A stretch of 64,000 nucleotides of DNA from Alnus glutinosa (taxonomy: Eukaryota > Streptophyta > Magnoliopsida > Fagales > Betulaceae). The DNA lies in assembly GCF_958979055.1 (NCBI RefSeq), contig NC_084888.1:26762804-26826803 (forward strand), given 5' to 3'. A model generated the notes under the pieces. It made no database searches. It was not told the origin of the DNA and saw only the letters and a program-made list of their open reading frames with translations. This document shows positions 34,225-45,869 of this stretch, one piece after another (position 1 is the first letter of the stretch; each line of letters opens with the position of its first letter). The translations under genes were made by a program, and so were the position numbers.

Positions 34225-34713
34225 TGTTGGGGATAAATCCCACTCAACCCGATCCAAAGAGGACATTCAAAAGTCAAATAGGTCCAAACAGATAAGAATA
34301 ATGATCATATCAGAAGTCTAAGAGGATATCAGATCAGAAGTCTAAGAAGATATCAGATCAGAAGTCTAAGAAGATATCAGATTGGAAGTCTAAGAAGATA
34401 TCCAATTAGAAGTCTAGTAAAGGATTGAAGTCCAATTAGAACTCGGACAGCAGTTCTAGATCAACAAGGAGCAGGAGTCCTAATCCAGGTTTGACTCCAC
34501 CTCTATGCCTATAAATAGGCCCATACCCCAGGTATAAACAGGGACTCAGTTTTTATGCATAGAGTATTATTTTTCTTACATAAGCTAATTTAGGCATCGG
34601 AGCGGGACCCCCGGAAGGGTCCCTAGGTTTTGTTGTTTTGCAGAGTTATTTAGAAGCGTGAAGAACATCAAATGAACGTGCAGATTCACACCATACCGGA
34701 AACTGTACCAACA
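34225..34713 (+). repeat. 3' LTR of gag-only element
   Basis: 489 bp. Nearly identical to 31,102-31,607 but lacks one 17-bp repeat of AGATAAGAATAATGATC. Followed by the CATTC target duplication. Confidence 0.92.
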
Positions 34714-34718
34714 CATTC

Positions 34719-35677
34719 TTTTTATTTTTGAATAGCATTTTACTTATTAGGGAATTTGCAATATTTGAAACCAATAAAAATTGGGGTAAGGTCATTTTAT
34801 TCTTTCATAAAAAAGTTATTAATTATTCGGGGTATTATAGATCCTAACACTAAATAATTTATGGACCATAGTGCTACAAATAACTAAAACACTTTGACTG
34901 AGAAGGATAACTATAACTATCCTTATTTAATTAAACCATGACTACTCTAAGATAAGCTACAATAAAGATAACTTTGAGTGTCATTGGATATGTGCTTGTG
35001 AGTCATGTCAACGTCTTTTAGCTGCTGTAGAATTCTATTTTCATAACATTCATTCATCCCTGGAAGTGTCATTGTTCTCAAGGACAAAATCTGAAAATTG
35101 TCTTTCATTCGATTCCTAGGCGGGCATTCACTCGGTGGATTATACCTCTCCTCCACCAGTGGCATCTATGTAGGAAGTGGTACATGGTGGTTGCTAGGTT
35201 AAAGGATCTATAACCCGAGTTGCTTCACAATCGATGTGGCTCCATGATGATGGATTCGTCGGTTCCTTGCATAAAAAAATAGCCCAAAGTGGTAGCACAT
35301 CATATTGGGGTAGCTGGATTTGCGTCGTTTTGGTCATGGAAAGTTGTGCTCCATTGGTGTCAAGCGGTGCTGTTTGAAGCCTTTTGGTTTTGGTTGCTTG
35401 GTTTTCCAGCGGTGATGGTATGGATTGGAGTGACACTATTTGTGAATGCTGAGGGCATGAGACTTCATCCAACAAGATTTTTATTAATTCTGATTTCTCT
35501 TTATTAATTTATCACCATTTAAATATGGGATTACATGAATCAAACTGAATAAAACTAAAAGACTTGGACATAAACTTCTACTCTAACTTGGAGATAAACC
35601 TACCACTAAATTATTTTTGCACCATAGTGCTACAAATAACTAAAACACTCTAATTGAGAAGGATAACTATAACTATC
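34719..35677. other. Repeat-derived DNA with an internal direct repeat
   Basis: The words ACCATAGTGCTACAAATAAC and GGATAACTATAACTATCC occur twice (about 34,863-34,922 and 35,624-35,680). The stretch 34,896-35,047 also matches the start of composite blocks A and B. The part between (35,050-35,510) has short frames on both strands without a domain I recognise. No gene is supported. Confidence 0.5.
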
Positions 35678-35682
35678 CTTAT

Positions 35683-36838
35683 TGTTAGTTTTTGATTGGC
35701 TGCATTCTGGTAAACAAAATCACTTTTATGTAATGTTGCCATTTGATCAAGGATATCGTTTATATTCAGAGTCTTCGTTTTAGAAATGTGCTTCTCAAAG
35801 TTCAAAGAAGATTCTGTGCAGTTTCCAAGTTAGAAAAATTGGATCCCAAGCTTCCGTCTGGATGGCCTAGTCATGTGTCCGGACGCCCATCAGTGTCTAC
35901 TGTTCAAGCTTATATCCGTCCGGACGTCTCAGCAACACATCCGGACGGTCTTCAGAGTTCCAAAAGAATCCAACGTTCAAGTGCATCCGTTTGAATGACA
36001 TGGCAATATCGTCTGGACACCAGTCAGTGTTTGACAAGTAAAAGGATTTCCTTCGAAGACACAGATATGGGAAGACAGCTGCAACTGTCTAAACGATATC
36101 CTTGATAAGGCAAAACGTGAAGAAGAATAACAACCATCCGGACGTCAAGGCAACACTGTTCGGACGCCAGTCCTTATTATGAAAATTGTGTGCAGCTGAA
36201 GTGCAACAGTTCGGATTCTAGGGCAACACCGTCCGAATGTAGCCTTATTCTGGAAAGAATTTCAACGCTTTATGGAAAGTCGGTTGCACAATTCACCGTC
36301 CGGACAACCTCAGCTTGCCGCCTAGAGAAAACTGAATTAGAGTCGATTTAGGTCTTCTACAACCTATAAATAGAGGCACCTAGGCATGCATTATTTACAA
36401 AATTTGGTATTGAATTCTTTAGTGCTTAGAGATTATATTTTAAGAGATGTTGTGCTGATCCGCTTGCTCTCAAGCCGTTGCAGTTGTGTTGTTCCTCTGC
36501 TCGTCAATTGAAGTCTATCTTAGGGAGGAGCCTTACAGTAAAGGAATCCATAGAAGAGCCCTTCAAGTAGGAGACTTGGTTGAAAGGCGTTCACGTTGGG
36601 TTACATGTCAGAGTACTAGATACGATCGCTGCATCGGGTATGTGAGTGTTACTATTTATGTACTAACTTTGTCTTCTGATAGTGGATTTCTCAGGTTTGA
36701 CTGCCACGGAGTGGGTTTTCTCTTAATTGAGTTTTCACTTCGTTAACAAAATAATTGTGTTATTTAAATTCCGCATTTACATTATTTTGTTACATGTTGC
36801 ACACCCACACGGTTAAATTAGAAGTCATCTATTTTTCA
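35683..36838 (+). mobile_element. Solo LTR (1.16 kb) with TSD
   Basis: It starts TGTTAGTTTTTG, ends ATTTTTCA, and is flanked by the 5-bp duplication CTTAT (35,678-35,682 and 36,839-36,843). Removing it restores the CTTATTTAATTAAAC wording seen uninterrupted at 34,918 and 19,537. It contains many GTCCGGACG-type words (about 35,870-36,310) and CTATAAATAGAGGC (about 36,363), a likely TATA box that supports plus orientation. There is no coding region. The length suits a long-LTR copia family, but the family is not established. Confidence 0.88.
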
Positions 36839-37504
36839 CTTATTTAATTAAACTACGACTACTCTAAGATAAGCTACAACAAAGATAATTTTAAGAGTTT
36901 CATTGGATATGTGCTTGTGAATCATGCCAATGTCTTTTCGCTGTTGTAGAATTCTATTTTAATAACAAATCGCCCCTATTAGGATGATCGGCCACTGAGC
37001 ATCAATCAATCACTGCTCGAGTAGTGATTGATCAGCACTATTCGTTGCTTGTTCCTGATGAACAATGATTGATTAGGACATTATTCATCATTTTAAACCT
37101 CCGATAAAACTCATTCTTATCTCTGGAGAGGCTTCTAAAGGCCTTAAGACTTAAAAAGATCACCCCTTTAACTCTCATAACTCCTTTAAACACCTAAATC
37201 CGTAACCTTTATATCTGCATCAAATCCAAAAAGTTTTGATGGACAATTCGATTAACAACCATTCAAAAGCTTCGATGGACAATCCTTACCCACCTCTCAT
37301 AGAGCCTACACTCGAGTTAAAAATTATTAAGTTATATTAAAACAACAATCAACCTAAATTGAAGTTTTTTCAATAAAAAGCTTAAACCGTTCTTTTCAAA
37401 CCATGCTTAAAACACTTAAAAACAAAATTTATTCACAGACAACCAACTATGGGAAAGACAAAATGGGACCTTGACCTCCCAAAAAACACCACAAAGTCAC
37501 CTCT

Positions 37505-37547
<43 letters not shown>

Positions 37548-38360
37548 TGCTTAGCACTTTGGGAATCCTAGCCAACAAAATGGTTGCAAGGGTTGGCCTA
37601 AGGGTGTTTAAGAGCCTAACCATCGCATTTGCAAGTCTTGGACATATTCAAATCGCAGACTAGTTGACACAGATTGATCACTACTATTGGGGTGATCGAT
37701 CATCTTAGGCTGATCGATCGCCTCATGTTGGTGATCAATCACTCAGGCCCAAAAATGGTCCAAGTATCGAATTATGCCCATTTTTCCTATTTTTCATGCA
37801 AAATCTTACTCCTTATTAAATTTTAAGTCATAATTAAGGATTTCTTAACCCTAATTTAGATCGGGGTATTTAATTTCTTCCCCTTAAAAAAATTTCGTCT
37901 TCAAAATTTCAAATCTCAAAATCCATAGAAAGGGGAAGTAAGAATAACTCATCATCAATCCATTTTTTAGCATTCATATCACAACTCCATCGTCTTCGTG
38001 CATCTGGAAAAATATGTCCAAGGATTAATCTTCCAGCTGTTCTAGGCCTGCATCCGCATAAAAGTGTGGACGGTTGTCAGGTAGATCGTCTAGGACTTCG
38101 TAGTCAATGTTAGCCATGCTATACCAATCATCATCGTACTCAACCCATAACCTCATCCACTTGAAGAAAAGAGAGTTCCATTCGTAGTCGGGGTTTGTGG
38201 GTATCTTGGCCCTGATCATATGTTTATTCAAATAACTGTATGTTGGTATCCTCTCTACAAGCCTTGCTTTGCCTTCCAAAAGGCTTCCTTAACTCCATAG
38301 TTCTGCCACTATCTGAATCCTTTTCATGCGCAACACCTACCCTTTAAGGTCTACATGACG

Positions 38361-38565
38361 TTAGGGTACTTCCTTATAGGACAAACCTCTTGAATCTACA
38401 GGGAAGTACCCTAACGTCATGTGGACCTTAAAAGATATACACATGACGTGGTCCGGGTTGGCAATGTATTTCCCTAGCATCAATATATGGAATATATCGT
38501 GCATCCCTGCTAGATTCGACGACAAGACAATTTGATATGCCACTGGGCCTTCTCTTTTGGTGATC
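38361..38565 (-). pseudogene. Ty3/gypsy integrase C-terminal fragment in block B
   Basis: The minus strand reads AYQIVLSSNLAGMHDIFHIL and MLGKYIANPDHV, the same module as at 21,186-21,392. The upstream part continues across the solo LTR insertion at about 41,339-41,560, so the LTR split this fragment. Confidence 0.72.
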
Positions 38566-38570
38566 TCGAC

Positions 38571-41333
38571 TGTAACGACCCGTTTTTAAAAAAAAAACGT
38601 AAGTGAAAATTTCGGTTTTCACGTATCTTTACGACATCCACAACAACGTCATCAGAGTATAAATTAACAACGGAATATATCTTTCTTTTACAATAATACA
38701 TCAGAGCTGACTGAGTAAACTCAATATATAAAATAATAACCATTTGATCTAATATAATAAAATACATTTAAATAATAATAAGCGTACCACATGCGGCACG
38801 AACATTACGGAATCATTGTATATAAAATTTACAAACTAAAGGTCTCGTCCTTAATCAACCTAGCAGCTCCTATCTTCGTTCCTGCAAAACTCGCATGCGA
38901 TTGTGGTTAACACCACAATCTCATGCTGTAGTCGAGTGAGTCAACGGTCCTCAACCATAGTGACACACTGATTTATATAACCATATACGATGCACTCAAA
39001 TGATGACATATATATTCACATACACAATCATTTCCACCTACAATTATGCTTATCCCTTTACATTAACTATTCACATACTCAAAACCATATCTCTTGTTAA
39101 CATATCATTAGCGCTATCTTCTTCGCTAATACTGGGCTTTACCTCTATAACTGTTTTTCTCTATTTATCCTTCAACCTTTGGTTCATCCGTCAGTCTTAT
39201 CAATAATTTGATGCCTTGGTACATAAACCTCAGTCTTTTTATTAACAGACTCACATCACACCATCATATAATCATGCCAACAACATCATATACATAACCA
39301 ACCAAAACATGTTACACATAATAAATGTCAAACATCAAATAGCATACAATCAAATAAAGCAGAGATCACTAGTCATTAAAGACTAAACCACACGTATCAT
39401 CCTCAGTGAGTAAGAAATACTCACAGTCCTTTTTGTACAATCTCTCAACTCATCATCTGCAATAAATATATACATATACACAAAGTGTTAATATCGTCAA
39501 TCACAAATCCTAATTCTATTTATATAATTAGATATCATTATCTTTTAAAGATCATTATAATAATTATCATTATAGAATTCATTATCCATAATATCCAACC
39601 TTGTTTACTGAAAGAATACCACAATTACTCCCAAATAGCTATGCTTGGCCATAATGACAACACCCCAAAAATAGAAGACCTACAACCAATGGGTTCAACA
39701 AAAACCTAAACTTCCGACCAAACTCAATACCCTTTCAATTAAAACACCAAGCTCTTAAAACACAACTTAACCAAAATCCAAAGACTCCAAAAGGAAATAA
39801 CACTCAACCTAGTAAATATGCTTTACATTTCTTATTTTAATTCCCAAAAGCATAGCCCTTTAACCTTTCAGCCAATACCTAAAATTACAGAATTTCATAT
39901 CTAAAGATCTACATAACCGAACCCACAAAAATGAACCTTAACATTAAACCATAAAATCTTCTCCAAGCTTTCGACCAACATAAACACCTGGCCCAAAAAT
40001 ATGGCTACCACATCACAATACACACACAACTAGTATACCCGTACAGTGAACATCACAGAGACAAATATTCAAATACCCAATCAAGGCCAACAACACCTCA
40101 TGGCTAACATCATAGATTTGGTCTCAATACTCAACCCAAGGTCATTACACTTAACACATACCAATCTAAAATAATTCTAGCTTCCAAAATCATCACAAAC
40201 CAAAATCAACATATAGCTTCAATCAACCAACATCAATCTAAAACACTGCTCAAAACACTACACGGCCAGCACACATCACACATAAAAATCCCATACTCCA
40301 TCTCCACACACACACCACACACTGGCCGATCAAGAACACCAACACCCAAATGGCCACTGCCAACACACAACCCACACGTCTACACAGTCAACCGGCCAAG
40401 ATCAAACCACAACAATTATCTCAACCTAAAATCAGTAACCAGGATGTTCTAAAATCACCAAAACAAAACATTCAATTCCTATTTTCTTATTCAATAATAA
40501 ACCAACAATTAGATATAACTCCTGTAAAAATCTCTAGGAAATACCTATAGCTTTTGAGTTTAAAAACCACCAGAACAGCATCCTAGGCCGCCGGAAAAGT
40601 CACCGGAAAATCGTGCATGAAGGACCAGCCACCGAAGATGGGGGTTCGGGTCCTCTCGGGTTACGGGTAGCACGGTTATGGGTCATGGGTCTTCGAGGTT
40701 TGGCCAGAAAACACATGGCCCGCCAGGAATCGGCCTTCAAGCCGTCGGATTTCGGCTTTGCTTCGCCGGAATCACCACTGGAACCGCCGCCGTCGACCCA
40801 CTGGTCGGGTCCTCCACGATCGGGTCTCTCCTTCCTCCGATCTCCCTCAATCTCTCGGTTTCATCTCTCAGCTCTCAACTCACTCTCTCATCATCTCTCA
40901 GTCTCTCTCACTCTCAATGTCTCTACCTCGTTCGAATAGAAGAACAAGGAAGAAGAAAGAATAGAAGAGAAATGAAGAAAGAAACGAAGGGGGCTGATGC
41001 GTGGGGCTTGAAATCTTTCTCCCAAATAATCCACAGCCACACACGTGGCTGTGGATAAGACCAAACCTTGGTCTTACCCAATCCTACCCACTATATTTTC
41101 AAAATTGTAATTTTGCCCCCATCTAATTTTTGTTCTATCTTTTATCAATCAATATTCAATCCTATATTTAATTGTTCCCTAGGATCCTTTATTATTCTAT
41201 TTCTATTATTCATCCTCGACTTATTTAATTTAAACAATATCAATATCACTTAGAATCTAATTATTAATCCCATCTATTTATAAACACCATTTATTAATTG
41301 TTAAACTCCTTATTTATTTTCTTGGTCTTTACA
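38571..41333 (-). mobile_element. Large solo LTR (2.76 kb) with TSD
   Basis: The plus-strand start is TGTAACGACCCG and the end is GGTCTTTACA; the flanking duplication is TCGAC (38,566-38,570 and 41,334-41,338). Taking it out joins the integrase fragment as in block A. Minus orientation is preferred because LTRs of this kind usually end GGGTCGTTACA. No gag, pol or primer site was found. ORFs inside (for example 40,678-41,058) have no domain. The left part matches DNA at 56,400-56,760 (CACATGCGGCAC, GATTGTGGTTA, ACCACAAT). Confidence 0.8.
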
Positions 41334-41338
41334 TCGAC

Positions 41339-41808
41339 GGGTCCTACGCATCGAATGATGAAATTCCAATCCTTTTCAAACTTGATCACCCCCTTCATAG
41401 GTGATATTCTCAGGAATACCTTGTCTTCTACTTAAAAATGCAACTCTCATCTACATTTGTTAGCGTAACTCTACTGCAAGTTGACTCTACACTACTGTCA
41501 TTAGTATTTTTTGGCACTATTGTCGAACTCATATCACAAGCTTGTTCTGGGTCGGGAATAATGTGGTTGGGATGGGTGATATGGAGACTTATGCTTCAGA
41601 GTTGAGCTTCCAGAATTTTCTGGAACTGGGCAAGCCGAAGGATTGATTGGTTGCACGAAGTGGAATGAATATTTGATTATAAAGAGGTTCCAAATCGTAT
41701 GGAGGTGAAGATTGTCTTCATCAAGCAAAAGGGTCGCACATTCACTTGGTGTGAGAATTTGAAGCGATCATGCGATAAACCAGGAAAGTCGAAGATCTGG
41801 GCAGTTTA
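41339..41808 (+). pseudogene. Integrase tail (minus) and gag remnant (plus) in block B
   Basis: 41,339-41,560 continues the minus-strand integrase piece cut by the solo LTR. About 41,580-41,808 reads on the plus strand like the gag piece at 21,575-21,790 (GTGAAGATTGTCTTCATCAA), with more damage and a deletion. Confidence 0.6.
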
Positions 41809-42651
41809 TGTAACACCCAGAAATAATTAGGCCACTTAATAATCTAGTAGTTAAGTTAAAACACTTAGAAAATGAGTTGGCGTTCAAACGAGAGTTTATT
41901 TGTTTGAACGGAACGTTCCAGAGGATATGCAGAACGTACTATTTGCTAAGGCGTTCAAACGGTGTTGCGAAGGGGAATGTGACAGTGCGTCCGGTTTACT
42001 AGGGTTCATATTGGGCTCATATGGGCCCCCTCAGTTATCAGGGGCGGGCTAACTTGATTCTTAATGGTGGTAGATATATCCTAATAAATTATTAGAGATG
42101 CTCACCGATTGATTAGTAAGATTTCTTCTTGGATAGTCTACAAGATCCACCATAATGCCAATGTTTTCACATGCAACTTAATTTGATGGGTTGTCTCCCA
42201 TCTCAATATGGGAAGTATTTCCATTTTTCTCCGTTCTTTGTGTACTAAATCAAATTAGTAATCATAACACCTCGCCTTTTCTCTGCCTTTGTATTTGTCC
42301 ATGAAAAAAAACAAAAAAATAGTCGTCGCTAAAGACCATTTTTCCTGTTGTGATATATAAACACTCTTTTCCTTTCTTAGTTTGATTTCCACTATTCAAG
42401 CATTCGGAATTTATCTGTATGTGGACATGCATATAAAATTCTTATTCGTTATATATATATAAAAAGAAAATGAAAAAAAAAAAAATAAAGAGAAGAAGAA
42501 GTTGGAATCCCTTTATTGATCATATGCTCAAATAAAATAATACATCACAGTCTTGGTACAGAAGTAAATTCGACCAACAAAAAAAAAAAAAACCCCTATA
42601 TATGGCATTACCCAAAATGTATAAAATCTCTCGAGTAGCGTTCTTAATTCT

Positions 42652-43438
42652 TTAGAAAAGGAAAGCCGCGGCAATGGGCAACAAGGAGACGAAGAAACTA
42701 GCAAAGACACCAGATGATGAAGAGTCGGGCGGGGTCGGCGTCTGACCAGTGGGTCCACCGGCCTTGGGAGATGCAGCGGGGGACGAAGTAGGAGTTGGAG
42801 TGCAAGGAGCAGGGGTCCCTGAGGAGGGAGAAGGCGTGGTAGGAGTAGTAGTTTGAGGGGAGGGAGGAATAGTTTGAGGGGAGGGTGAGGTAGTGGGCGT
42901 AGGAGAGCCGGAGACGGTAATGGCTAACTTCTGGCCAAACTGGCAGTGCTGCCCGACGGTGCAGATGTAGTAGTGGTTGCCAGCGTTAGAAAGAGTAATG
43001 TTAACAGGGCCAGTGGTGATGGTGTCACCAATAGGATTGGCTGAGCTGCAGGAGTCGAAGGATTCTTTTGGTACTTGGAGGACGTCGTGCTCCCCTGTGG
43101 CGAAGTTGAACGCTGAAAGACAGGAGTTATATATGTTAACATCAAATTAATACATGCATATCAGCATATATATATATATATATGAATGAGGATCGAGGAT
43201 ATATAATTAATGATGATTTTCTTAATATATAGAAGGAAAAGAGGGAGAGAGAAATCTTACTTAAAATATCACCAACCAGGAACTTGTTGTTGTTAGCCCA
43301 AGTCTGATATGCCGCAGCACCAGCTTGTGGAACAGTCCAACCCATGCCATCTCCCACCACATGCACTGTTTGTGCTTCCGAGCATTGTAAAAGCATTGCA
43401 GACAAAACAATCACAACACTGATGATGAACTTGTCCAT
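42652..43438 (-). CDS. Stellacyanin-like phytocyanin (blue copper protein), copy 2
   Basis: Spliced minus-strand model: exon 1 43,438-43,261, exon 2 43,112-42,652, GT/AG intron of 148 bp, 212 residues. Its domains match the copy at 29,533-30,298: signal peptide, one plastocyanin-like domain with His68, Cys110, His115 and axial Gln120, Pro-rich linker and hydrophobic GPI-type tail. The one protein change I see is seven extra residues in the Pro/Ser/Thr linker, from a 21-bp duplication near 42,850-42,885. The two substitutions I checked (at the SEA signal end and the VGQHC motif) are synonymous. Promoter and intron are also nearly identical, so both copies are likely expressed alike. It looks intact. 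Confidence 0.94.
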
Positions 43439-43518
43439 TCTCTCAATTTTAGTAATTGTATGCCTCTGCGTGTTGTATTGTATATATGCCTTTGATGACA
43501 ATGTGAAGGTTTCCACAC

Positions 43519-43534
43519 AGAATATATATAGAGT
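43519..43534 (-). promoter_or_regulatory. Probable TATA box of phytocyanin copy 2
   Basis: Same TCTATATATATTC word as before copy 1, about 85 bp before the start codon. Confidence 0.55.
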
Positions 43535-44027
43535 GATCAGGCAAAAATGATGAGCAACAGCTCCTCTAGAACCAATTAATTAGACGCGTCGTCCTTGACG
43601 GTGAACCGAAGGCGCGACCAGGCACCGTTTAGATGCTACGACGAAGCGTGGCTGCCGGTCCATTTTGTACAATGGAGGTGGACTTTCTACTTTTCAATAT
43701 GGCTTGACTTTCCCTTTATTAATGGACTTGGCCTATGAAAATAACTATAATTGGCCAATATTCAGTAATATATATTCCTGTGAATATGGATTAGTTGAAA
43801 TCATAATCATCTAGTTAATTAGTTAATACGAAGCTGGTTAGAGAGGGATATAATTGCACTCATTTACTATTTTTAGATTAACCACTACAATTATTATTAA
43901 TATATATTTTTTTTTTCCCTTCATTTCTCTTTAAATTTTCCTTTCTCTGTACTTTTCCATGCTTCTTGGGTTAAAGTTTATACCAAATTAACACACACCA
44001 AGAAGCTACGAGGAAGTTTTATATCTT

Positions 44028-44969
44028 CCAATTAATTGACTTTGAGCACATGATTAGTTGTGACTTGATTTACGTGTTTGTACGCAACGAGTAAACAGAT
44101 CGATATTAATTCCAAAACAAGACTCGGAAAAACATGAGCCAGGAAAAAAAAAAAAAAACATGATCAGCCCTTGAAATTTGGGGCCTTTTGAACTTTTCTC
44201 AATTCTCACCCTCCAATATTGGAATGATCATGATTTAAATTTCCAACAGCGACAGCGTCCAGAGTTCCAGCAATTGGAAGCTTTCCACATCATTTCGTCT
44301 TCTATCTTGTTGCATGTAATTAAATTAGCCCAATTGCGAAGGAGTGTAATTCAGACATTCTAAGAACTTTCTTTTCTTATTGTCCCTATGCAATAGCAAG
44401 GGAATTGGGTAAAGGGGAAAATTGATACTAGTGCTAATTATGAGAAATGGTTTATAAGAAAGACCTCCAAAGATAACTCATCCATGCATGCAATTACAGA
44501 ACCATTAGAAGAGGACCCGTGGTACGGTGCTTGTAAACTCATCCATCTTTCGCTCCTTGGCCAATGTGGGACAACCTGCTTATAAATCATTATCATCTAT
44601 TCAGCTTAGTGCCATTTCTCCTCTTACGTAGAGTATATATATATATGCAGACAAATAACTCTATTTTTCTAGAAAAAATATACTTTACCCTCCTGCATTA
44701 CCACCACATTTTTATTTACATATCTAAACTTTAAAAAGTGACATCCGGGACCCTATACTACCACCGCGTGTTAAATTAGACACTTTTACGTACGTTTTTC
44801 AACCCAAAATACTTGTTAGAATATATTCTGAATATAATATTATTGATTTATATTTCTTAGTTTAGGTTGATTTGTGTTTTCTTTTCTAAGTCAATTTAGG
44901 TTTACTTGTATAGGTCGACTTATTCAACTATAATTAGAGACTTATGTATCGTAAACAATCAAATTATTG
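44028..44969. other. Intergenic, no gene seen
   Basis: AT-rich non-coding DNA with an A run at about 44,143-44,158 and a short TA repeat at about 44,634-44,646. The frame at 44,178-44,363 has no domain. Confidence 0.5.
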
Positions 44970-44977
44970 AGCACAAT

Positions 44978-45861
44978 TAGGGATGTAAATAAACCAGTCC
45001 GTTCGACAATTCGTTTGATACCTGGTTGGTTAAGCCCGATCCAAACTCGAGTTCGATACTGTAGAAACTCGATCATTACTATAGAAACCCACTCGATTAA
45101 TAAGTGATACATACCAGACTCGCTTGACAAAACTCGATAGGGGCTCGCAAGCTCAGCTCGTTTAAAGATCGACGGATCGCTTGCCCGACTTGTTAGCTCG
45201 TTCATATCTTTCACGTATATATATTAGTAAAAATAGTAAATATAGTATAATATGTAGTATTACATATTAATTATAATACTTTGATAACAATATTTAGTAT
45301 GTTAAATTAACATATTAAGTTATTAATTAGTATATAACAATATTAAATAGTTAGCACGCGCGCGGGCGCGTGCGCGCACACACACACACAGAATATATTA
45401 AACTTACTATTTGTTCACATTATACATATACCATAATTTATACTATCTAGTTATATATAATAACATATTGTTAATTTGTTACTTATAAATTATAGTTATG
45501 TACTATTTTTTATAATATGCCTTATATAGTTACATATTATATATTTATATTATTAATAAATGCATAGAGGGTGTTCATAAACTTGGGCTTGAATTCTGCT
45601 TTGATCACTCATTGAAAAATTTAATAGTCTACTTCGAGCTTTAGTTGAGCCGAGCTTATCGAGTAACCTGGCTTGGCTCGAATGTCATTTTCAACGAACT
45701 TGAACTTGAGCTTGAGTTCGCTCGAGTTTTAAATGAACCAAGCTTAAACATGCAATTTATAGCTTGGCTCGAATTCGAGTTCGACTATTTAAGCTCGACT
45801 CATAAACGAGCCAATCTTGAAATCTTTAAACTCGACTCAGCTCGACTCGATTACATCCCTA
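44978..45861. mobile_element. Non-autonomous hAT-type element (884 bp) with 8-bp TSD
   Basis: Ends are TAGGGATGTAA and its inverse TTACATCCCTA. An exact 8-bp duplication AGCACAAT flanks it (44,970-44,977 and 45,862-45,869), the hAT size. Both subterminal arms are filled with CTCGA/TCGAG-type words (GAGCTCGTT, CTCGAGTTC), giving imperfect long inverted arms. The middle is TA-rich and holds a CG/CA tract at about 45,355-45,390. There is no transposase. Confidence 0.9.
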
Positions 45862-45869
45862 AGCACAAT

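Larger units (their letters stand above)
31102..34713 (+). mobile_element. Gag-only LTR retrotransposon with intact TSD (non-autonomous)
   Basis: Two LTRs (31,102-31,607 and 34,225-34,713) start TGTTGGGG and end ACCAACA. The 5-bp duplication CATTC is found at 31,097-31,101 and 34,714-34,718. A primer-binding site (TTGGCGCCGTCTGTGGG, 31,610) follows the 5' LTR, and a G-rich polypurine tract (GGAATTGGGGGG, about 34,209-34,220) precedes the 3' LTR. The only coding part is gag; protease, RT and integrase are absent. A 600-bp hairpin-rich tandem repeat lies in the 3' part. The LTRs differ by only about eight substitutions and one 17-bp indel by my count, so the insertion is young. It must rely on a Ty3/gypsy partner's enzymes. 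Confidence 0.93.
36839..42392. repeat. Composite gypsy-derived block B
   Basis: Second copy of block A (19,503-22,589), interrupted by the solo LTR at 38,571-41,333. It has the same order of parts: TGATCGATCA-rich LTR-like DNA, CT microsatellite (about 37,510-37,543), minus-strand integrase tail, plus-strand gag piece (shorter; about 170 bp of gag lost near 41,795), and a TGTAACACCCAG-starting stretch at 41,809. It runs directly into phytocyanin copy 2's flank at about 42,393. Confidence 0.75.
42393..44027. repeat. Segmental duplication, copy 2 (phytocyanin gene with flanks)
   Basis: Collinear with 29,262-30,988. It begins ATTCAAGCATTCGGAATTTA and ends TTTTATATCTT. It lacks the about 110-bp AT-rich piece present upstream of copy 1 and has a shorter TA repeat. 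Confidence 0.85.

Noticed and set aside
38950..39480. Possible CRISPR-like or satellite array from repeated ACATA words
   Set aside because: No fixed repeat unit or spacing; it is AT-rich LTR sequence in a eukaryotic genome.
40613..41058. Overlapping plus frames of 108-126 codons
   Set aside because: They lie inside the 2.76-kb solo LTR, differ in every frame and show only composition-driven residues.
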